Shown: piece after piece, positions 24,159 to 33,932 of the stretch | How the letters are laid out: each line of letters starts with the position of its first letter | Numbering within the stretch: the first letter of the stretch is position 1 | Origin: Saccharopolyspora galaxeae | Lineage (GTDB): Bacteria; Actinomycetota; Actinomycetes; Mycobacteriales; Pseudonocardiaceae | Length of the DNA stretch: 64,000 nt | Assembly (NCBI RefSeq): GCF_016526145.1 | Contig: NZ_JADDUE010000015.1 | Coordinates: 1 to 64,000 of the forward strand | Reading direction: 5' to 3' | The notes under the pieces: generated by a model | Told to the model about the DNA's origin: nothing | Seen by the model: the letters and a program-made list of their open reading frames with translations, nothing else | The model's database searches: none | Position numbers and translations under genes: made by a program

Positions 24159-25180
24159 TCGGCACGCGCCAGCACTTCGCGCCCGCGTTCGATCAGGTCC
24201 GGCAGGGTTCGCGCGGCGACTTCGAGGGACGGGTCGGGATGCGCGGCCTTCCGGTTGCGCTTGACCAGCGCGGCGATCGTCGAGGCCGTCTTGTAGTAGC
24301 TGTGCGCCAGGAACCAGTCCATAGCGGGCAGTTCGACGGGGCGAATCGCGCGGTACTCCGCCAGGAGTTCATGGACTGCGGGCATACCGGCTCCTGCCGC
24401 CGAGTTCGCCGGACCCCTGGATTCCACGAACGCGTGTACCGGATCGGTGTGCATGAGCAGCCACGCCAAGTCGATCCGGGGATCGCCGATCGACCAGATC
24501 TCCCAGTCGATGACCGCCGTCAGTTCCGGTCCGTCGAACAGCATGTTGGCCAGGCGGTAGTCCCCGTGCACCAGCGTCGGATGTGCGCAGCGATCCGGGA
24601 TTTCGGCCACAAGCTTCTCGTGCAACTGAGCGTGTTTCGGGCAGAGCTCGGGGTCCACTGTGCTGAGCAGGCGCTCCCAGCGGTCCAGCTCTGCGGCGAT
24701 GGGCACCACGGGCTCGTCGGCAACGCCGAGAGCAGCGAGTTCCATGGATTGCAGGTCGGCCAACGTGCGCGCAGCCGTTCGCGCCCGCGCATCGACGACC
24801 GCCGGGTACGGAGGGTCGTTCGCCACGTCCAGGCAAGGCTCGTAGGCGTCTCCGCGGACGTGGTGCATGGCGAAGAACGGCGGTGTGCCCGCATCTTCGA
24901 ACAGCACCGGCGGGACGACCGCTCCTGCGGCGCTGAGCGACCGCAAGATCCGCGCCTGGCGCAGCACGTCGCGGTTCCGGACCGGTGCGAGTCCCGGAGG
25001 CGCGACCTTCAGCACGATCTGCTGCCGCGGCGCTCCCGGCAGGTCCAAGTCCGCGGCCAGGGTCAAGCTGGACACACCACCGTGCAGTCGGCGCAGACCG
25101 CCCACCCTGGCGCCGGGCCAGTGCCGCTGAGCTGCCGCGTCGGCCCTGGCGAGCAGGTCCGTCTCATCAAGTTCAGCCAC
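24146..25180 (-). CDS. APH-fold phosphotransferase
   Basis: A 344-residue kinase-fold protein. The catalytic loop is LVHGDYRLANMLFDG (about 204-218) and the metal site VIDWEIWSIGDPRIDLAW (about 223-240), both intact. The N-lobe contains LHGGVSSLTLAADL and IVLKVAP, with the ATP-binding lysine. The start at GTG 25180 (VAELDETDLLARAD) is a choice by family length; the ribosome-binding site is weak. It is monocistronic, divergent from the SDR at 25305, and tail-to-tail with the MaoC gene. It probably phosphorylates a hydroxyacyl-CoA, as in the related LvaA/ACAD11 kinases (inference). Confidence 0.8.
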   Translation of the reverse strand: MAELDETDLLARADAAAQRHWPGARVGGLRRLHGGVSSLTLAADLDLPGAPRQQIVLKVAPPGLAPVRNRDVLRQARILRSLSAAGAVVPPVLFEDAGTPPFFAMHHVRGDAYEPCLDVANDPPYPAVVDARARTAARTLADLQSMELAALGVADEPVVPIAAELDRWERLLSTVDPELCPKHAQLHEKLVAEIPDRCAHPTLVHGDYRLANMLFDGPELTAVIDWEIWSIGDPRIDLAWLLMHTDPVHAFVESRGPANSAAGAGMPAVHELLAEYRAIRPVELPAMDWFLAHSYYKTASTIAALVKRNRKAAHPDPSLEVAARTLPDLIERGREVLARADQWK

Positions 25181-25304
25181 ACGGCCACGATTCGCGCGGT
25201 AAGCCACGCGCACAATCGTTCCGCAGCACCGGCACTGGAGAGCTCCACACCGGCAACGCGGCAACAACTTCGGCCGACCGCTCCCCCAGTGCTACAAGCG
25301 TGGC

Positions 25305-26093
25305 ATGAACGATCGAACCAACACGCCGAACGAGCTGCTGCACCGGTTCCGGCTCGACGGGAAGGTCGCGGTCGTGACCGGTGCATCATCCGGGCTGGGT
25401 GTTGCCTTCGCGCACGGCATGGCGCAGGCAGGTGCCAGCGTGACGCTCGGGGCGCGACGCACCGAGCACCTGGAGCGAACGCGCGCGGCAATCGAGGAAA
25501 CCGGTGCCGCGGCGATCGCGGCTCCCACCGACGTCACCGAACCCGACAGCTGCGACGCGCTCGTGGCCGCGGCGATCGAGCGGTTCGGCCACGTGGACGT
25601 TCTGGTGAACAACGCCGGCTACGGCGGGGAGTACCACCCCGCACAACAGGATCCACCAGAGCACTTCCGGTCGGTCGTGGACATCAATCTCAACGGTGCG
25701 TACTGGATGGCGCAGGCGTGCGGGCGAGTGATGCAGCCGGGCAGCTCGGTGGTCAACATCTCCAGCGTGATGGCGGTGACCACCGCGAAGATGCCCGCGG
25801 CGGGCTACAGCGCGGCCAAATCCGGAGTGCTCGGCCTGACACGGGATCTCGCCGCCCAATGGGGCGAGCAGGGCATCCGCGTGAACGCGCTGTTGCCGGG
25901 CGTTTTCCCGTCCGAGGCCACCGCGCACTACAGCGAGAACTACCAGCGAAAGGTCATCGACGCGCGGATACCGATCGGCAGGATCGGTGACCCAGCGGAT
26001 GTGGCCGCCGCGGCCGTGTTCCTCGCCAGCGACGCCTCGTCCTACATCACCGGCGTGAGCCTGCCTGTCGACGGCGGTGTGCTGCTGCTCTAG
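25305..26093 (+). CDS. Short-chain dehydrogenase/reductase
   Basis: A 262-residue classical SDR. The cofactor motif TGASSGLG (about 25-32), the NNAG motif (about 101-104), catalytic Ser in NISSVMA (about 148-152) and YSAAK (about 164-168) are all present. The acidic/basic residue after strand 2 reads GARRTEHL, suggesting NADP(H) preference. It probably interconverts a 3-hydroxyacyl-CoA and a 3-ketoacyl-CoA in the local pathway, but many substrates are possible. Stands alone on the plus strand between the kinase and the badH-like operon. Confidence 0.87.
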   Translation: MNDRTNTPNELLHRFRLDGKVAVVTGASSGLGVAFAHGMAQAGASVTLGARRTEHLERTRAAIEETGAAAIAAPTDVTEPDSCDALVAAAIERFGHVDVLVNNAGYGGEYHPAQQDPPEHFRSVVDINLNGAYWMAQACGRVMQPGSSVVNISSVMAVTTAKMPAAGYSAAKSGVLGLTRDLAAQWGEQGIRVNALLPGVFPSEATAHYSENYQRKVIDARIPIGRIGDPADVAAAAVFLASDASSYITGVSLPVDGGVLLL

Positions 26094-26135
26094 CGAGCGT
26101 TGAAAGGTGGTTTGCGTCGTGGGTGCAGCGGAACC

Positions 26136-27134
26136 TCAGGCACCCGAGTCATCTCGGATGTCGACGATCACCTTGCCCACCGCCCTCCTCAGATCGATCA
26201 GCGAAAGCGCCTCTGCGGCCTGCTCCATCGGAAGCCGATGGCCGACCAAGGGACGGACCTGGCCTTGTGCGGCCATGTTCTCGAGTTCGGCCGTCAGCGT
26301 CCGGAGCACGTCCGGGTAGCGGCGCGCGTACGGTTCCAACGCGACGCCGACCACGCTGAGGTCCCGCAGCAACAACCGGTTGAGCTTGATCTCGGGAATC
26401 TCGCCAGCGGCGAACCCGACCACCGCCAACCTGCCGCCCACGTCCAACGAACGCAGCGAATCCGTGACGCGGTCTCCGCCGACCGGATCGACCACCACCT
26501 GCGCTCCTCGGCCGCCGGTGAGCTCCTTGGCCTGCTGCGCCCAAGGGCCACTGCTGAGCAGAACGTGTTCCGCCCCCGCCTCCCGCGCCGCTTGCGCCTT
26601 CACCTCGCTGGAGACCACTGCGACCGGCACACCGCCGCGCGCCCGGACCAGCTGCAACGTCGCCGTGCCGACTCCGCCCGAGGCGCCGTGGACCAGTACG
26701 ACATCATGCGCCACGAATCCAGCGCGATACAGGGAAAACCACGCGGTCGCGTAGTTGAGGTACAGTGCCGCACCGGCGCCGAAGTCCACATGGGACGGCA
26801 GCTTGATGGTGTAGTCCGGCAGGGCGAGGGCGTATTCGGCCAACGCACCGAACACCGTCAGCCCGGCGACTCGGTCGCCCGGAACGAACGAGGATCCCGG
26901 CGGAGCCTCCCGAACCACTCCAGCGACCTCTCCGCCCGCGACGTACGGCACGGGCTGCGCATGCTGGTACATCCCGCGGGTTTGCAGCAGGTCCGGGAAC
27001 GAGACTCCGGCCGCGTGCACTTCGATGAGCAGCCGTTGCCCTTCGGTCCACGGATGCGCCCCTTCCGGTGCGGGAATCTCGGTGATCGCGCCGGCTTCGG
27101 GTCCGGAAAGCTCGTTTATGACGAATGCGCGCAT
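26136..27134 (-). CDS. NADPH:quinone oxidoreductase-like MDR (zinc-independent)
   Basis: A 332-residue medium-chain reductase of the quinone-oxidoreductase/enoyl-reductase type. It has no structural zinc cysteines. The nucleotide motif is VLVHGASGGVGTATLQL (about 144-160), followed by QVVVDPVGGDRV. The N-terminal catalytic domain shows VHAAGVSFPDLLQTRGMYQ and PYVAGGEVAGVV. It is the last gene of the operon that starts with the badH-like gene at 33932, and may reduce an enoyl-CoA double bond or a quinone. Confidence 0.85.
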   Translation of the reverse strand: MRAFVINELSGPEAGAITEIPAPEGAHPWTEGQRLLIEVHAAGVSFPDLLQTRGMYQHAQPVPYVAGGEVAGVVREAPPGSSFVPGDRVAGLTVFGALAEYALALPDYTIKLPSHVDFGAGAALYLNYATAWFSLYRAGFVAHDVVLVHGASGGVGTATLQLVRARGGVPVAVVSSEVKAQAAREAGAEHVLLSSGPWAQQAKELTGGRGAQVVVDPVGGDRVTDSLRSLDVGGRLAVVGFAAGEIPEIKLNRLLLRDLSVVGVALEPYARRYPDVLRTLTAELENMAAQGQVRPLVGHRLPMEQAAEALSLIDLRRAVGKVIVDIRDDSGA

Positions 27135-27193
27135 CAGGTCCGCTCCGTTCTGGCGATGTCAGGTCGAACGCGCCACGGCACGTTCACGGCTGG

Positions 27194-28471
27194 TCATGCG
27201 GTCTCCGGACGGCACTCGGCCGCCGCCGGATCGATCACGGAGACGGCTGGATGACCCTGCAGGCGGACGACCAGCAACGCGGTCTGGACGCTGAGCTGAT
27301 CACTGGCGTTGCCGAGCACGTTCAACCCGGTGAGATCGTGCATGCGCTCGAACCGCAGCCGGACCGTGTTCTCGTGGACTCCGAGCCGTGCCGCCGCCGC
27401 GCGCACGCTGCGCCCGGTGTCGAAGTACTTCTGCAAGGTCAGCAGGTGGTTCGTCCCGCGCGGATCGCCGGCCAGCAGGGGACCGAGCACGTCGTCAACG
27501 TAGCCGCGCACCGATTCCGCGTCGCTGTTGGCCAGGAACAGCCTCGCCGGCCCCAGATCATCGACGGCGAGCACGCGGCGTTGCGACGAGGCGGGCACGA
27601 ACCGGTCGACGCAATGCGCGACCTCCCGCGCCTCCCGATAAGCCCGCCGCAGGCGCGACGGTTCGCTCACCGACGAGACGCCCGCGATCCGATTCCCGGG
27701 CAGTCGGGAGGTGACCGCGTTCAGGGCCGTCTTCACGTGCGCGACCGTCGACATCGGGTTGGTTTCGCGCGGCGCTTCGACCAGCAGCACGGTTCCTTCC
27801 GACCCCCGTACGGCCAGCACGTCCAGGCGGAGCTGATGTTCGAGGTCGACAGCCAGCTGCTCGTCGTCGACGTCCTCGCGATCGCGGTCGAGGACGTAGG
27901 CGAGCACGCGCCGCGCGCTGATGTCGACTCCGAGGTATTCCCCGCTGCTGCGCAGATCCTGTTGATCGCAGGTCCCACGCAACAGTTGCCGGGCCAGCGA
28001 CGCGCGCGCGTTCCAGGCGACGCTGGCGATTCGCCGTTGCACCAGGAACTCGCGCCCCAGATGCTCCGCCATGCGCATCGCGAGGAACGCGTCGATCGCG
28101 CGCAACGGGGTCGGATGCTCCAGCACGACCAGCCATCCGACCACCGCGTCGTCGACGAAGATCTCGCCGAGGAGTTGACGTCGGTACAGTTGCGCCACCG
28201 GGTCAGCGGGAACGACAACCGGTTTCCGTGCCTCGGCCGCGGCGGGAACTGCCGCGCGGCTCCGCGCGACCGGTGGGACCGAAGCCCGCTTGAATCCTTC
28301 CGGTCCGGCGCGGGCGATCAGGCGATCGTGCAAGTCGAACAGCGCGGTGACCTTGCCGGTCAACTCGGCGCCCGCGCGCACGATCGCCGACAGCCCTCCC
28401 CTGCCGCCGACGAGCCTGCTCAACCGCAGCTCGGCGGAATGCTGTTCGAGGAGTTCTTCGTAGGACAGCAC
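27194..28471 (-). CDS. PucR/CdaR-family transcriptional regulator
   Basis: A 425-residue regulator. The C-terminal PucR helix-turn-helix is LLTLQKYFDTGRSVRAAAARLG, then VHENTVRLRFERMHDLTG (about residues 350-390), preceded by a GGDEF-like/CdaR regulatory domain (about 180-310). There is no standard N-terminal receiver. The GTG at 28471 (VLSYEELLEQH) is chosen because it lies just after the thiolase stop; the ribosome-binding site is weak. Its position inside the badH-like operon suggests it controls that operon in response to a pathway intermediate. Confidence 0.8.
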   Translation of the reverse strand: MLSYEELLEQHSAELRLSRLVGGRGGLSAIVRAGAELTGKVTALFDLHDRLIARAGPEGFKRASVPPVARSRAAVPAAAEARKPVVVPADPVAQLYRRQLLGEIFVDDAVVGWLVVLEHPTPLRAIDAFLAMRMAEHLGREFLVQRRIASVAWNARASLARQLLRGTCDQQDLRSSGEYLGVDISARRVLAYVLDRDREDVDDEQLAVDLEHQLRLDVLAVRGSEGTVLLVEAPRETNPMSTVAHVKTALNAVTSRLPGNRIAGVSSVSEPSRLRRAYREAREVAHCVDRFVPASSQRRVLAVDDLGPARLFLANSDAESVRGYVDDVLGPLLAGDPRGTNHLLTLQKYFDTGRSVRAAAARLGVHENTVRLRFERMHDLTGLNVLGNASDQLSVQTALLVVRLQGHPAVSVIDPAAAECRPETA

Positions 28472-28494
28472 GATGCACGCCCGCCGCAGCGACG

Positions 28495-29664
28495 TCAGCC
28501 CCGAGCCCGCACGAGCAAGGCATCGCCCTGACCGCCGCCACCGCACAAGGCTGCCGCACCGATTCCGCCACCGCGCCGCCGCAGCTCGTGCGCGATCGAC
28601 AGGACCAGCCGAGCGCCGCTCATGCCGACCGGATGGCCCAGCGCGATGGCACCGCCGTTGACGTTGACCCGCGGCGGATCGAGCTCCAACTCGCGGGTCG
28701 AGGCGAGCGGAACCCCGGCGAATGCCTCGTTGATCTCCACCAAGTCGAGCTCGTCAACAGCTGTCGATCCGTCCCTCCGCAGCGCGTCACGGATCGCGCT
28801 GGCAGGTTGCAGCAGCAGTGATGGGTCCGGGCCGGCGACCGTTCCGTAGGCGCCGAGTTCGGCGAGCCAGTCGACCCCGAGCTCGGATGCCCGTCGCTTG
28901 CTCATCACCACCACTGCGCACGCGCCGTCCGAGAGCGGCGACGACGAGCCGGCCGTGATCGTGCCCTCGGAAGAGAACGCGGGCCGCAACCTGGCGAGTT
29001 TGTCCGCGGTGGTGGCCGGCCGGATTCCCTCGTCGTACTCCACGGTCCCCTTCCGCGCGGGGACCGGGACGATCTCCTCGGCCAGGTGGCCGCTCTCCGT
29101 CGCGCGCGCGGCGCGGGAGTGCGATTCGGCGGCGAAGGTGTCCTGATCGGTGCGGGAGATCTCCAGTCCCGCCTGGTAGCGCTCGGTCGCGGCACCCATC
29201 GGGACTGAGTCGAAGGCGCAGGTCAGCGCATCGTTCTCGAGCGAGTCCGGAATATCGCGGGTGCCGAACTTGCATCCTTCGCGCAGCCGGAGCAGGTGCG
29301 GGGCGTTGGACATCGACTCCATCCCACCGGCCACCACGACTTCGCACTGGCCGACCGCGATGAGCTGGGCCGCCTGCGCCACCGTCGCCAGTCCGGACAG
29401 GCAGAGCTTGTTGACGGTCGTGGCGGGAGCCGACATCGGCACCCCGGCCTCGACGGCCGCGATGCGCGCCGGGTTGGCGCCGTTGCCCGCCTGCACGACG
29501 TTGCCGAGCACCACGGAGTCCACTTCGGACGGTTCTACGCGTGCGCGGGTTAGCGCTTCCCGAACCGCGACGGCACCGAGTTCGGGGGCCGTTAGCTCAG
29601 CCAGCCCGCCGAGGAATCGCCCGATGGGCGTCCGCGCCCCAGCCACCAGCACCGCATCCTGCAT
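28495..29664 (-). CDS. Acetyl-CoA acyltransferase (thiolase, FadA-like)
   Basis: A 389-residue degradative thiolase that cleaves 3-ketoacyl-CoA with CoA. The nucleophilic cysteine is in VNKLCLSGL (about 84-92), the catalytic His in [17 protein letters not shown] (about 338-354), and the second Cys in [14 protein letters not shown] near the C-terminus. It has NEAFA as expected. The ATG at 29664 has GGGAG 7 nt before. It should complete beta-oxidation of the chain produced by ring opening in this operon. Confidence 0.93.
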   Translation of the reverse strand: MQDAVLVAGARTPIGRFLGGLAELTAPELGAVAVREALTRARVEPSEVDSVVLGNVVQAGNGANPARIAAVEAGVPMSAPATTVNKLCLSGLATVAQAAQLIAVGQCEVVVAGGMESMSNAPHLLRLREGCKFGTRDIPDSLENDALTCAFDSVPMGAATERYQAGLEISRTDQDTFAAESHSRAARATESGHLAEEIVPVPARKGTVEYDEGIRPATTADKLARLRPAFSSEGTITAGSSSPLSDGACAVVVMSKRRASELGVDWLAELGAYGTVAGPDPSLLLQPASAIRDALRRDGSTAVDELDLVEINEAFAGVPLASTRELELDPPRVNVNGGAIALGHPVGMSGARLVLSIAHELRRRGGGIGAAALCGGGGQGDALLVRARG

Positions 29665-29747
29665 TTCTCGCTCCCTCTCCGATGATTGCGCAGCACCCGA
29701 ACCGATCCTCCGGCCGGAAACGATGAGCGGCTCCACCTCGCGTACCG

Positions 29748-30245
29748 CTACCGACGCACGCCCATGACCCCGCATACCGGCGCTTTCCACGGCAGTGCCT
29801 CGCGTTCGGCGATGAACCGGTCGAATCCGTCCGCGATCTCCGCAGGCATCGGCACAGTCCGGCGGGTGTCGAGGTCGACGTGCACCAGCATCAATTCGAG
29901 GGTGTTCGACAGCCGCCGGTGGGTCCGGTCCAGCAGGTAGACCATCATGTGCACGACCTTGTCGTTGCGGTCGAGCACTACCGGGTGCACTGAGAGCTCC
30001 TCACCCAAGTGAAGCTCGCTGTAGTACCGAATGTGGTGTTCGGCGGTGAACACACCCATGCGCCGCTTGGCCCGGTAGTCGTCGTCGATCCCGACCCGCT
30101 CGCAGACCACCGTCGTGCCGTCCGCGTTCAGCTCCAGGTAGTGACGCACGTTCATGTGCCCGTTGATGTCGATGAAGTCGGGCTGCACGACGGCTTCCAC
30201 GAGCGTCGGCAGCTCCATCACCTGGTCGAACGTCGGCGTTTCCAT
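29748..30245 (-). CDS. Hotdog-fold acyl-CoA thioesterase (4HBT-like)
   Basis: A 165-residue hotdog protein. The helix motif VVQPDFIDINGHMNVRHYLEL (about 18-38) carries the catalytic Asp of the 4-hydroxybenzoyl-CoA thioesterase type, followed by RRMGVFTAEHHIRYYSELHLGEEL. It hydrolyses acyl-CoA to free acid and CoA, perhaps to relieve CoA trapping in the pathway. ATG 30245 follows GAGGCGACGGCC. Internal to the badH-like operon, 44 bp after the oxidoreductase gene. Confidence 0.82.
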   Translation of the reverse strand: METPTFDQVMELPTLVEAVVQPDFIDINGHMNVRHYLELNADGTTVVCERVGIDDDYRAKRRMGVFTAEHHIRYYSELHLGEELSVHPVVLDRNDKVVHMMVYLLDRTHRRLSNTLELMLVHVDLDTRRTVPMPAEIADGFDRFIAEREALPWKAPVCGVMGVRR

Positions 30246-30289
30246 GGCCGTCGCCTCTTTCCCGATGCGCGCTCGTGGTCCGCTCCGGC

Positions 30290-31330
30290 TCACGCCGCTC
30301 GATGCCCGAGGCCCTTGCGCATCCCCTCGATGATCGTCCGGGTCGAGTCCTCGGCCGCCTCCGGGCTCAGCCCCCATGGCGGCACAACGAGGTTGAGGTG
30401 GTCGTAGTGCGCGGCGTGCCGGGCCACCCGTTCGGAGAGCTGGTCCGGCGTGCACGCAACGCCGATCTCGTCGATGGCCTCGTCCGGTACGGCCGCCACC
30501 AGCGCATCGACGTCACCGCGGCGCGCAGCCTCGCGGATCGCCAGTTGTTCCTCGGCCCACCCGTGCATCTCGAAGAGCCGGTCGTAGACGCGGGACGGCG
30601 CGTACTGCCCGATCGCGTAGGCCAGCTGTCGGCGGGCGGCCTGCTCGTCCTCGTCCACCGAGCACATCAGGATGCCCTTCAAGGTGATCTCGCTCGACGA
30701 GCGCGCTGCGCGCGCGGTCCCCTTCTCCAGCGCCGGGCGGACGAGTTCGTCGATGTACCTGCCGGTGAACATCGGGTGCCCGACCAGCCCATCGGCGACC
30801 TTGCCGGCCGCCTGGACCATGCGCGGGTTGACTCCGGCGATCCAGATCGGCAACCGGTCCCGGTATGGCGGCGGTACGTCGCTGGTCGGGCTCACGTGCA
30901 CCGTGTAGAAGCGTCCGTCGTGGTCGACCGGTCCCTCGTGCAGCTTCCAGAGCTTGCGCAGCACCTCGACGAGCTCTTCCATCCGCACCGCCGGGCTTTC
31001 GCCGCTCACGCCGTGCCAGTGCTCCATCATCTTCGGGGTCCCGTTGCCCAGGCCCAGGATGATCCGCCCTCCGGAGAGTTCTTCCAGGTCGCGCGCTTCG
31101 GCAGTCCACATCAGCGGTGACCGGCCGACGCCGTAGGCGATGTTGGAGCCGATCCGGACGTTCTCGGTCGCCGATGCCAGGGTCGCCATCGGCACGGTCG
31201 CTGAGCGGTTGTAGAGCTCTCCGGTCCACACGGTGTCGAATCCGGCCCGTTCGGCGTCCGCGGCGAGTTCGGCCGCCCGCCGGAAACGTTCCGGGCCGTA
31301 ACCGGCGCTGAAAATGGTCGCTCCGTACAT
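30290..31330 (-). CDS. Luciferase-like (LLM class) F420-dependent oxidoreductase
   Basis: A 346-residue LLM-type TIM barrel. Motifs are ERAGFDTVWTGELYNRS, VRIGSNIAYGVGRSP and LGLGNGTPKMMEHWHG. It is a paralogue of the protein at 17401-18417. Start ATG 31330 has GAGG 9 nt upstream. The 136-bp gap to the upstream hydratase is the largest within this operon and could hold a secondary promoter. It probably performs an F420-linked redox step on a cyclic or branched intermediate; the reaction is not deducible. Confidence 0.84.
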   Translation of the reverse strand: MYGATIFSAGYGPERFRRAAELAADAERAGFDTVWTGELYNRSATVPMATLASATENVRIGSNIAYGVGRSPLMWTAEARDLEELSGGRIILGLGNGTPKMMEHWHGVSGESPAVRMEELVEVLRKLWKLHEGPVDHDGRFYTVHVSPTSDVPPPYRDRLPIWIAGVNPRMVQAAGKVADGLVGHPMFTGRYIDELVRPALEKGTARAARSSSEITLKGILMCSVDEDEQAARRQLAYAIGQYAPSRVYDRLFEMHGWAEEQLAIREAARRGDVDALVAAVPDEAIDEIGVACTPDQLSERVARHAAHYDHLNLVVPPWGLSPEAAEDSTRTIIEGMRKGLGHRAA

Positions 31331-31466
31331 GGTGGATACCTCTTCCCGTTCCGCGTCTTCCGCACGAGTACGCGAGCGGATCTCGCCGCGCACACCCGCG
31401 TTGCGGGGTGCGGATCGTGCGCGGCGAGTCCGTTCGGTGCGGTCGGCCGCACCGGTCTGCTGACGG

Positions 31467-32252
31467 TCAGGCGAACTCCGGCGGGCGCTTCTCCAGGAAG
31501 GCCGTGATGCCTTCCTTGGCCTCGCCGTGCTCGAACAACCCCTGGATCTGGGACACCTCGTAGGCCATCCCCTCGCGCAACGGCACGTCGAAGGACGCAT
31601 CGACGGTGCGGACGACCGCCTGTTGCGCCGGCAGCGACGGACCGCGCAGCTGCTCTGCCAGCGCCAATGCGTCCCGCTCAGCCTCGCCTGCCGCTGCGAG
31701 TCGGTCGATCAGCCCGATCGCGTGCGCCTCGTCGGCGGGCACCTGGCGGGCAGTGAGCATGATGTCGAGGGCGCGGCCGCGACCGACCAGGCGCGGCAAC
31801 CGCTGAGTCCCGCCGGCGCCCGGGATGAGCCCGAGTTTGACCTCCGGCAGCCCGAATCGGGCCGCTGCACCGCCCACCCGCATGGTGCACGCCATCGCGA
31901 GTTCCAAACCGCCGCCCAGGGCCACGCCGTCCACCGCGGCGATGCTGATCCGCTCGGGCACGGCGAGTCGGTCCAGTGCCTCACGCAACGCATCCCCATA
32001 CGCGGTGAACGACTCCGCGTCCACTGAGGACATATGCTTGATGTCCGCGCCGGCGGCGAAGAACCCTTGCACCGCCGAGGAAACGACGACGACCTGCACT
32101 GCCTCGTCCGCGTCCGCCTCGTCCAGCGCGCCGTTGATGCCTTCGATGATCGCCGGCCCGAGCGCGTTCGCCGGGGACCGGTTGAGGGTGATATGCAGGA
32201 CGGCGTCGCCTTCCTTGCGCCACACCACGGCGGATCCGCTGGTTTCAGCCAT
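31467..32252 (-). CDS. Enoyl-CoA hydratase (BadK/EchA-like)
   Basis: A 261-residue crotonase with [11 protein letters not shown] (about 64-74), the first catalytic Glu in GVALGGGLELAMAC (about 109-122) and the second in FGLPEVKLGLIPGAGGTQRLPR (about 134-155). Both glutamates are present, so it should be a true hydratase. In the benzoyl-CoA/cyclohexanecarboxylate pathway the equivalent step is BadK, which hydrates cyclohex-1-ene-carboxyl-CoA to the 2-hydroxy compound used by BadH. Its position after badH-like and badI-like genes fits that role (inference). Confidence 0.87.
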   Translation of the reverse strand: MAETSGSAVVWRKEGDAVLHITLNRSPANALGPAIIEGINGALDEADADEAVQVVVVSSAVQGFFAAGADIKHMSSVDAESFTAYGDALREALDRLAVPERISIAAVDGVALGGGLELAMACTMRVGGAAARFGLPEVKLGLIPGAGGTQRLPRLVGRGRALDIMLTARQVPADEAHAIGLIDRLAAAGEAERDALALAEQLRGPSLPAQQAVVRTVDASFDVPLREGMAYEVSQIQGLFEHGEAKEGITAFLEKRPPEFA

Positions 32253-32286
32253 CGCACCAAACCTCTTTCCTGGGTTGCCTACCGGG

Positions 32287-33177
32287 TCAGGCCCGCCGCG
32301 GGAACCGCCCGAACTCCGGAGGACGCTTCTCCTTGAACGCCTCTCGTCCTTCCCGGGCCTCGTCCGTGGCGTAGAACAGCAGGTTCGCGTCGTGGGCGAG
32401 CTGCTGGACACCGGACAACCCGTCTTCGGCGGCGTGGAAGCTGGCCTTCATCAGGCGCAGCGCGAACGGCGAGAGCTCCAACATCCCGCGGCACCACTCG
32501 ATGGTCTCGCGTTCCAGGTCCTCCAACGGCACCACCGTGTTGACCAGCCCCATCTCGCGGGCGGTCGCCGCGTCGTACTGGCGGCACAGGAACCAGATCT
32601 CCTTGGCCTGCTTGAAGCCGACCAGCTGGGCGAGCAAACCGGCGCCGAAACCACCGTCGAACGACCCGACCTTCGGGCCCGTCTGGCCGAAGCGCGCGTT
32701 GTCGGCGGCGATGGTCAGATCGCAGATCAGGTGCAGCACGTTGCCGCCGCCAACCGCGTACCCGGCCACCATCGCCACGACGGGTTTCGGCAGCCGGCGG
32801 ATCTGGACCTGCAGGTCGGTCACGTGGAACCGGCCGACCGCCCGAGCTTCCCCCGGTTCGGCGAGGTATCCGGTGTCGCCGCGGACCCGCTGGTCCCCTC
32901 CGGAGCAGAACGCCTCGGTGCCCTCGCCGGTCAGGATGATGACGCCGACGTCGGGATCTTCCCTGGCGTGCATCAGCGAGTCCGAGATCTCGACGAGCGT
33001 TTGCGGGCGAAAGGCGTTGTGCACCTCCGGGCGGCGAATCGTGATCTTTGCGATCCCGTCCCCGCTGTGCTCGTAGCCGATGTCGTCGTACTGCTGCACC
33101 GGCTGCCACAACACGTCGTCCTGCGCGCCCAATCCTCGTCCCTCCGCTGGCGATTCAGTCCGCTCGGTGCCCGTCAC
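32287..33177 (-). CDS. MenB/BadI-type ring-modifying crotonase
   Basis: A 296-residue protein highly like E. coli-type Men[60 protein letters not shown] and [24 protein letters not shown] are recognisable. MenB closes a ring by Claisen condensation, and its relative BadI opens one by the reverse reaction. No menaquinone genes are nearby, but the next upstream gene is badH-like. I therefore favour ring opening of 2-ketocyclohexanecarboxyl-CoA or a relative. Its GTG start overlaps the badH-like stop (GTGA). Confidence 0.82.
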   Translation of the reverse strand: MTGTERTESPAEGRGLGAQDDVLWQPVQQYDDIGYEHSGDGIAKITIRRPEVHNAFRPQTLVEISDSLMHAREDPDVGVIILTGEGTEAFCSGGDQRVRGDTGYLAEPGEARAVGRFHVTDLQVQIRRLPKPVVAMVAGYAVGGGNVLHLICDLTIAADNARFGQTGPKVGSFDGGFGAGLLAQLVGFKQAKEIWFLCRQYDAATAREMGLVNTVVPLEDLERETIEWCRGMLELSPFALRLMKASFHAAEDGLSGVQQLAHDANLLFYATDEAREGREAFKEKRPPEFGRFPRRA

Positions 33178-33932
33178 GCCATCGTCAGGCCGCCGCTGAC
33201 CGACAGCGTCTGCCCGGTGACGTACCCGGCCGCGTCCGAGGCGAAGAAGGCCACTGCCGCGGCGATGTCGTCGGGCTCTGCGAGCCGGCGCATCGGCACC
33301 GCCTTGGTCATGCCGCCGATGACCTTCTCGGCGTCCTGCCCGGAGCTGTCCGCGAACTTGCGAAGCGCCGGAGTGTCGGTCGGACCCGGGCACACGGTGT
33401 TCGCAGTGATTCCCTTGGTCGCCACCTCGCGCGCGAGGGTCTTGGTGAAGGAGATGATCCCGCCCTTCGCCCCGGAGTACACCGACTCCAGCGAGGACCC
33501 GACCCGGCCCGCGTCCGAGCCGACGTTGACCACCCGGCCCCACCCGCGGTCGATCATCCCGGGCACCGCCGTCTTGACCACCCGCAGCGCGCCCTTGAAG
33601 TTGACCTCCAGGATGCGGTCCCAGAACTCCTCGGTGGTGTCGACGAACTTCATGAAGTCGTCGAAGCCCGCGTTGTTCACCACGATCTCGACGGGCCCGA
33701 GCTCGTCGGCCGCGGTCTTGAGCGCGGACTCGACCGATCCGGTGTCGGTCACGTCGACCTCGACCGGAACCGCCTTGCCATCACCACTGGTGATGGACCC
33801 GGCCGTCTCCTTCGCGCGTTGCAAGTTGAGGTCGGCCACGGCGACGCGGAAACCCTGGGCACCGAGGGTCTTGGAGATCCCCTCACCGATCCCCTGCGCA
33901 CCACCGGTCACGAAGGCGACTCGATTGCTCAT
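33174..33932 (-). CDS. BadH-like 2-hydroxycyclohexanecarboxyl-CoA dehydrogenase (SDR)
   Basis: A 252-residue classical [11 protein letters not shown] (9-16), NNAGFDDF (about 88-95), catalytic Ser in [12 protein letters not shown] (about 138-149) and YSGAK (about 154-158). NAGFDDF, the [10 protein letters not shown] loop and [10 protein letters not shown] are close to R. palustris BadH, which oxidises 2-hydroxycyclohexanecarboxyl-CoA to the 2-keto compound, the substrate of BadI. The ATG at 33932 has GGGAG 7 nt upstream. First gene of an eight-gene operon, and translationally coupled to the menB/badI-like gene, which strongly supports the ring oxidation-opening pairing. Confidence 0.85.
   Translation of the reverse strand: MSNRVAFVTGGAQGIGEGISKTLGAQGFRVAVADLNLQRAKETAGSITSGDGKAVPVEVDVTDTGSVESALKTAADELGPVEIVVNNAGFDDFMKFVDTTEEFWDRILEVNFKGALRVVKTAVPGMIDRGWGRVVNVGSDAGRVGSSLESVYSGAKGGIISFTKTLAREVATKGITANTVCPGPTDTPALRKFADSSGQDAEKVIGGMTKAVPMRRLAEPDDIAAAVAFFASDAAGYVTGQTLSVSGGLTMA

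Noticed and set aside
24122-25990. 622-codon plus-strand frame spanning kinase and SDR genes
   Set aside because: It crosses two well-supported genes in other frames and is Arg/Pro/Ala-rich without motifs.
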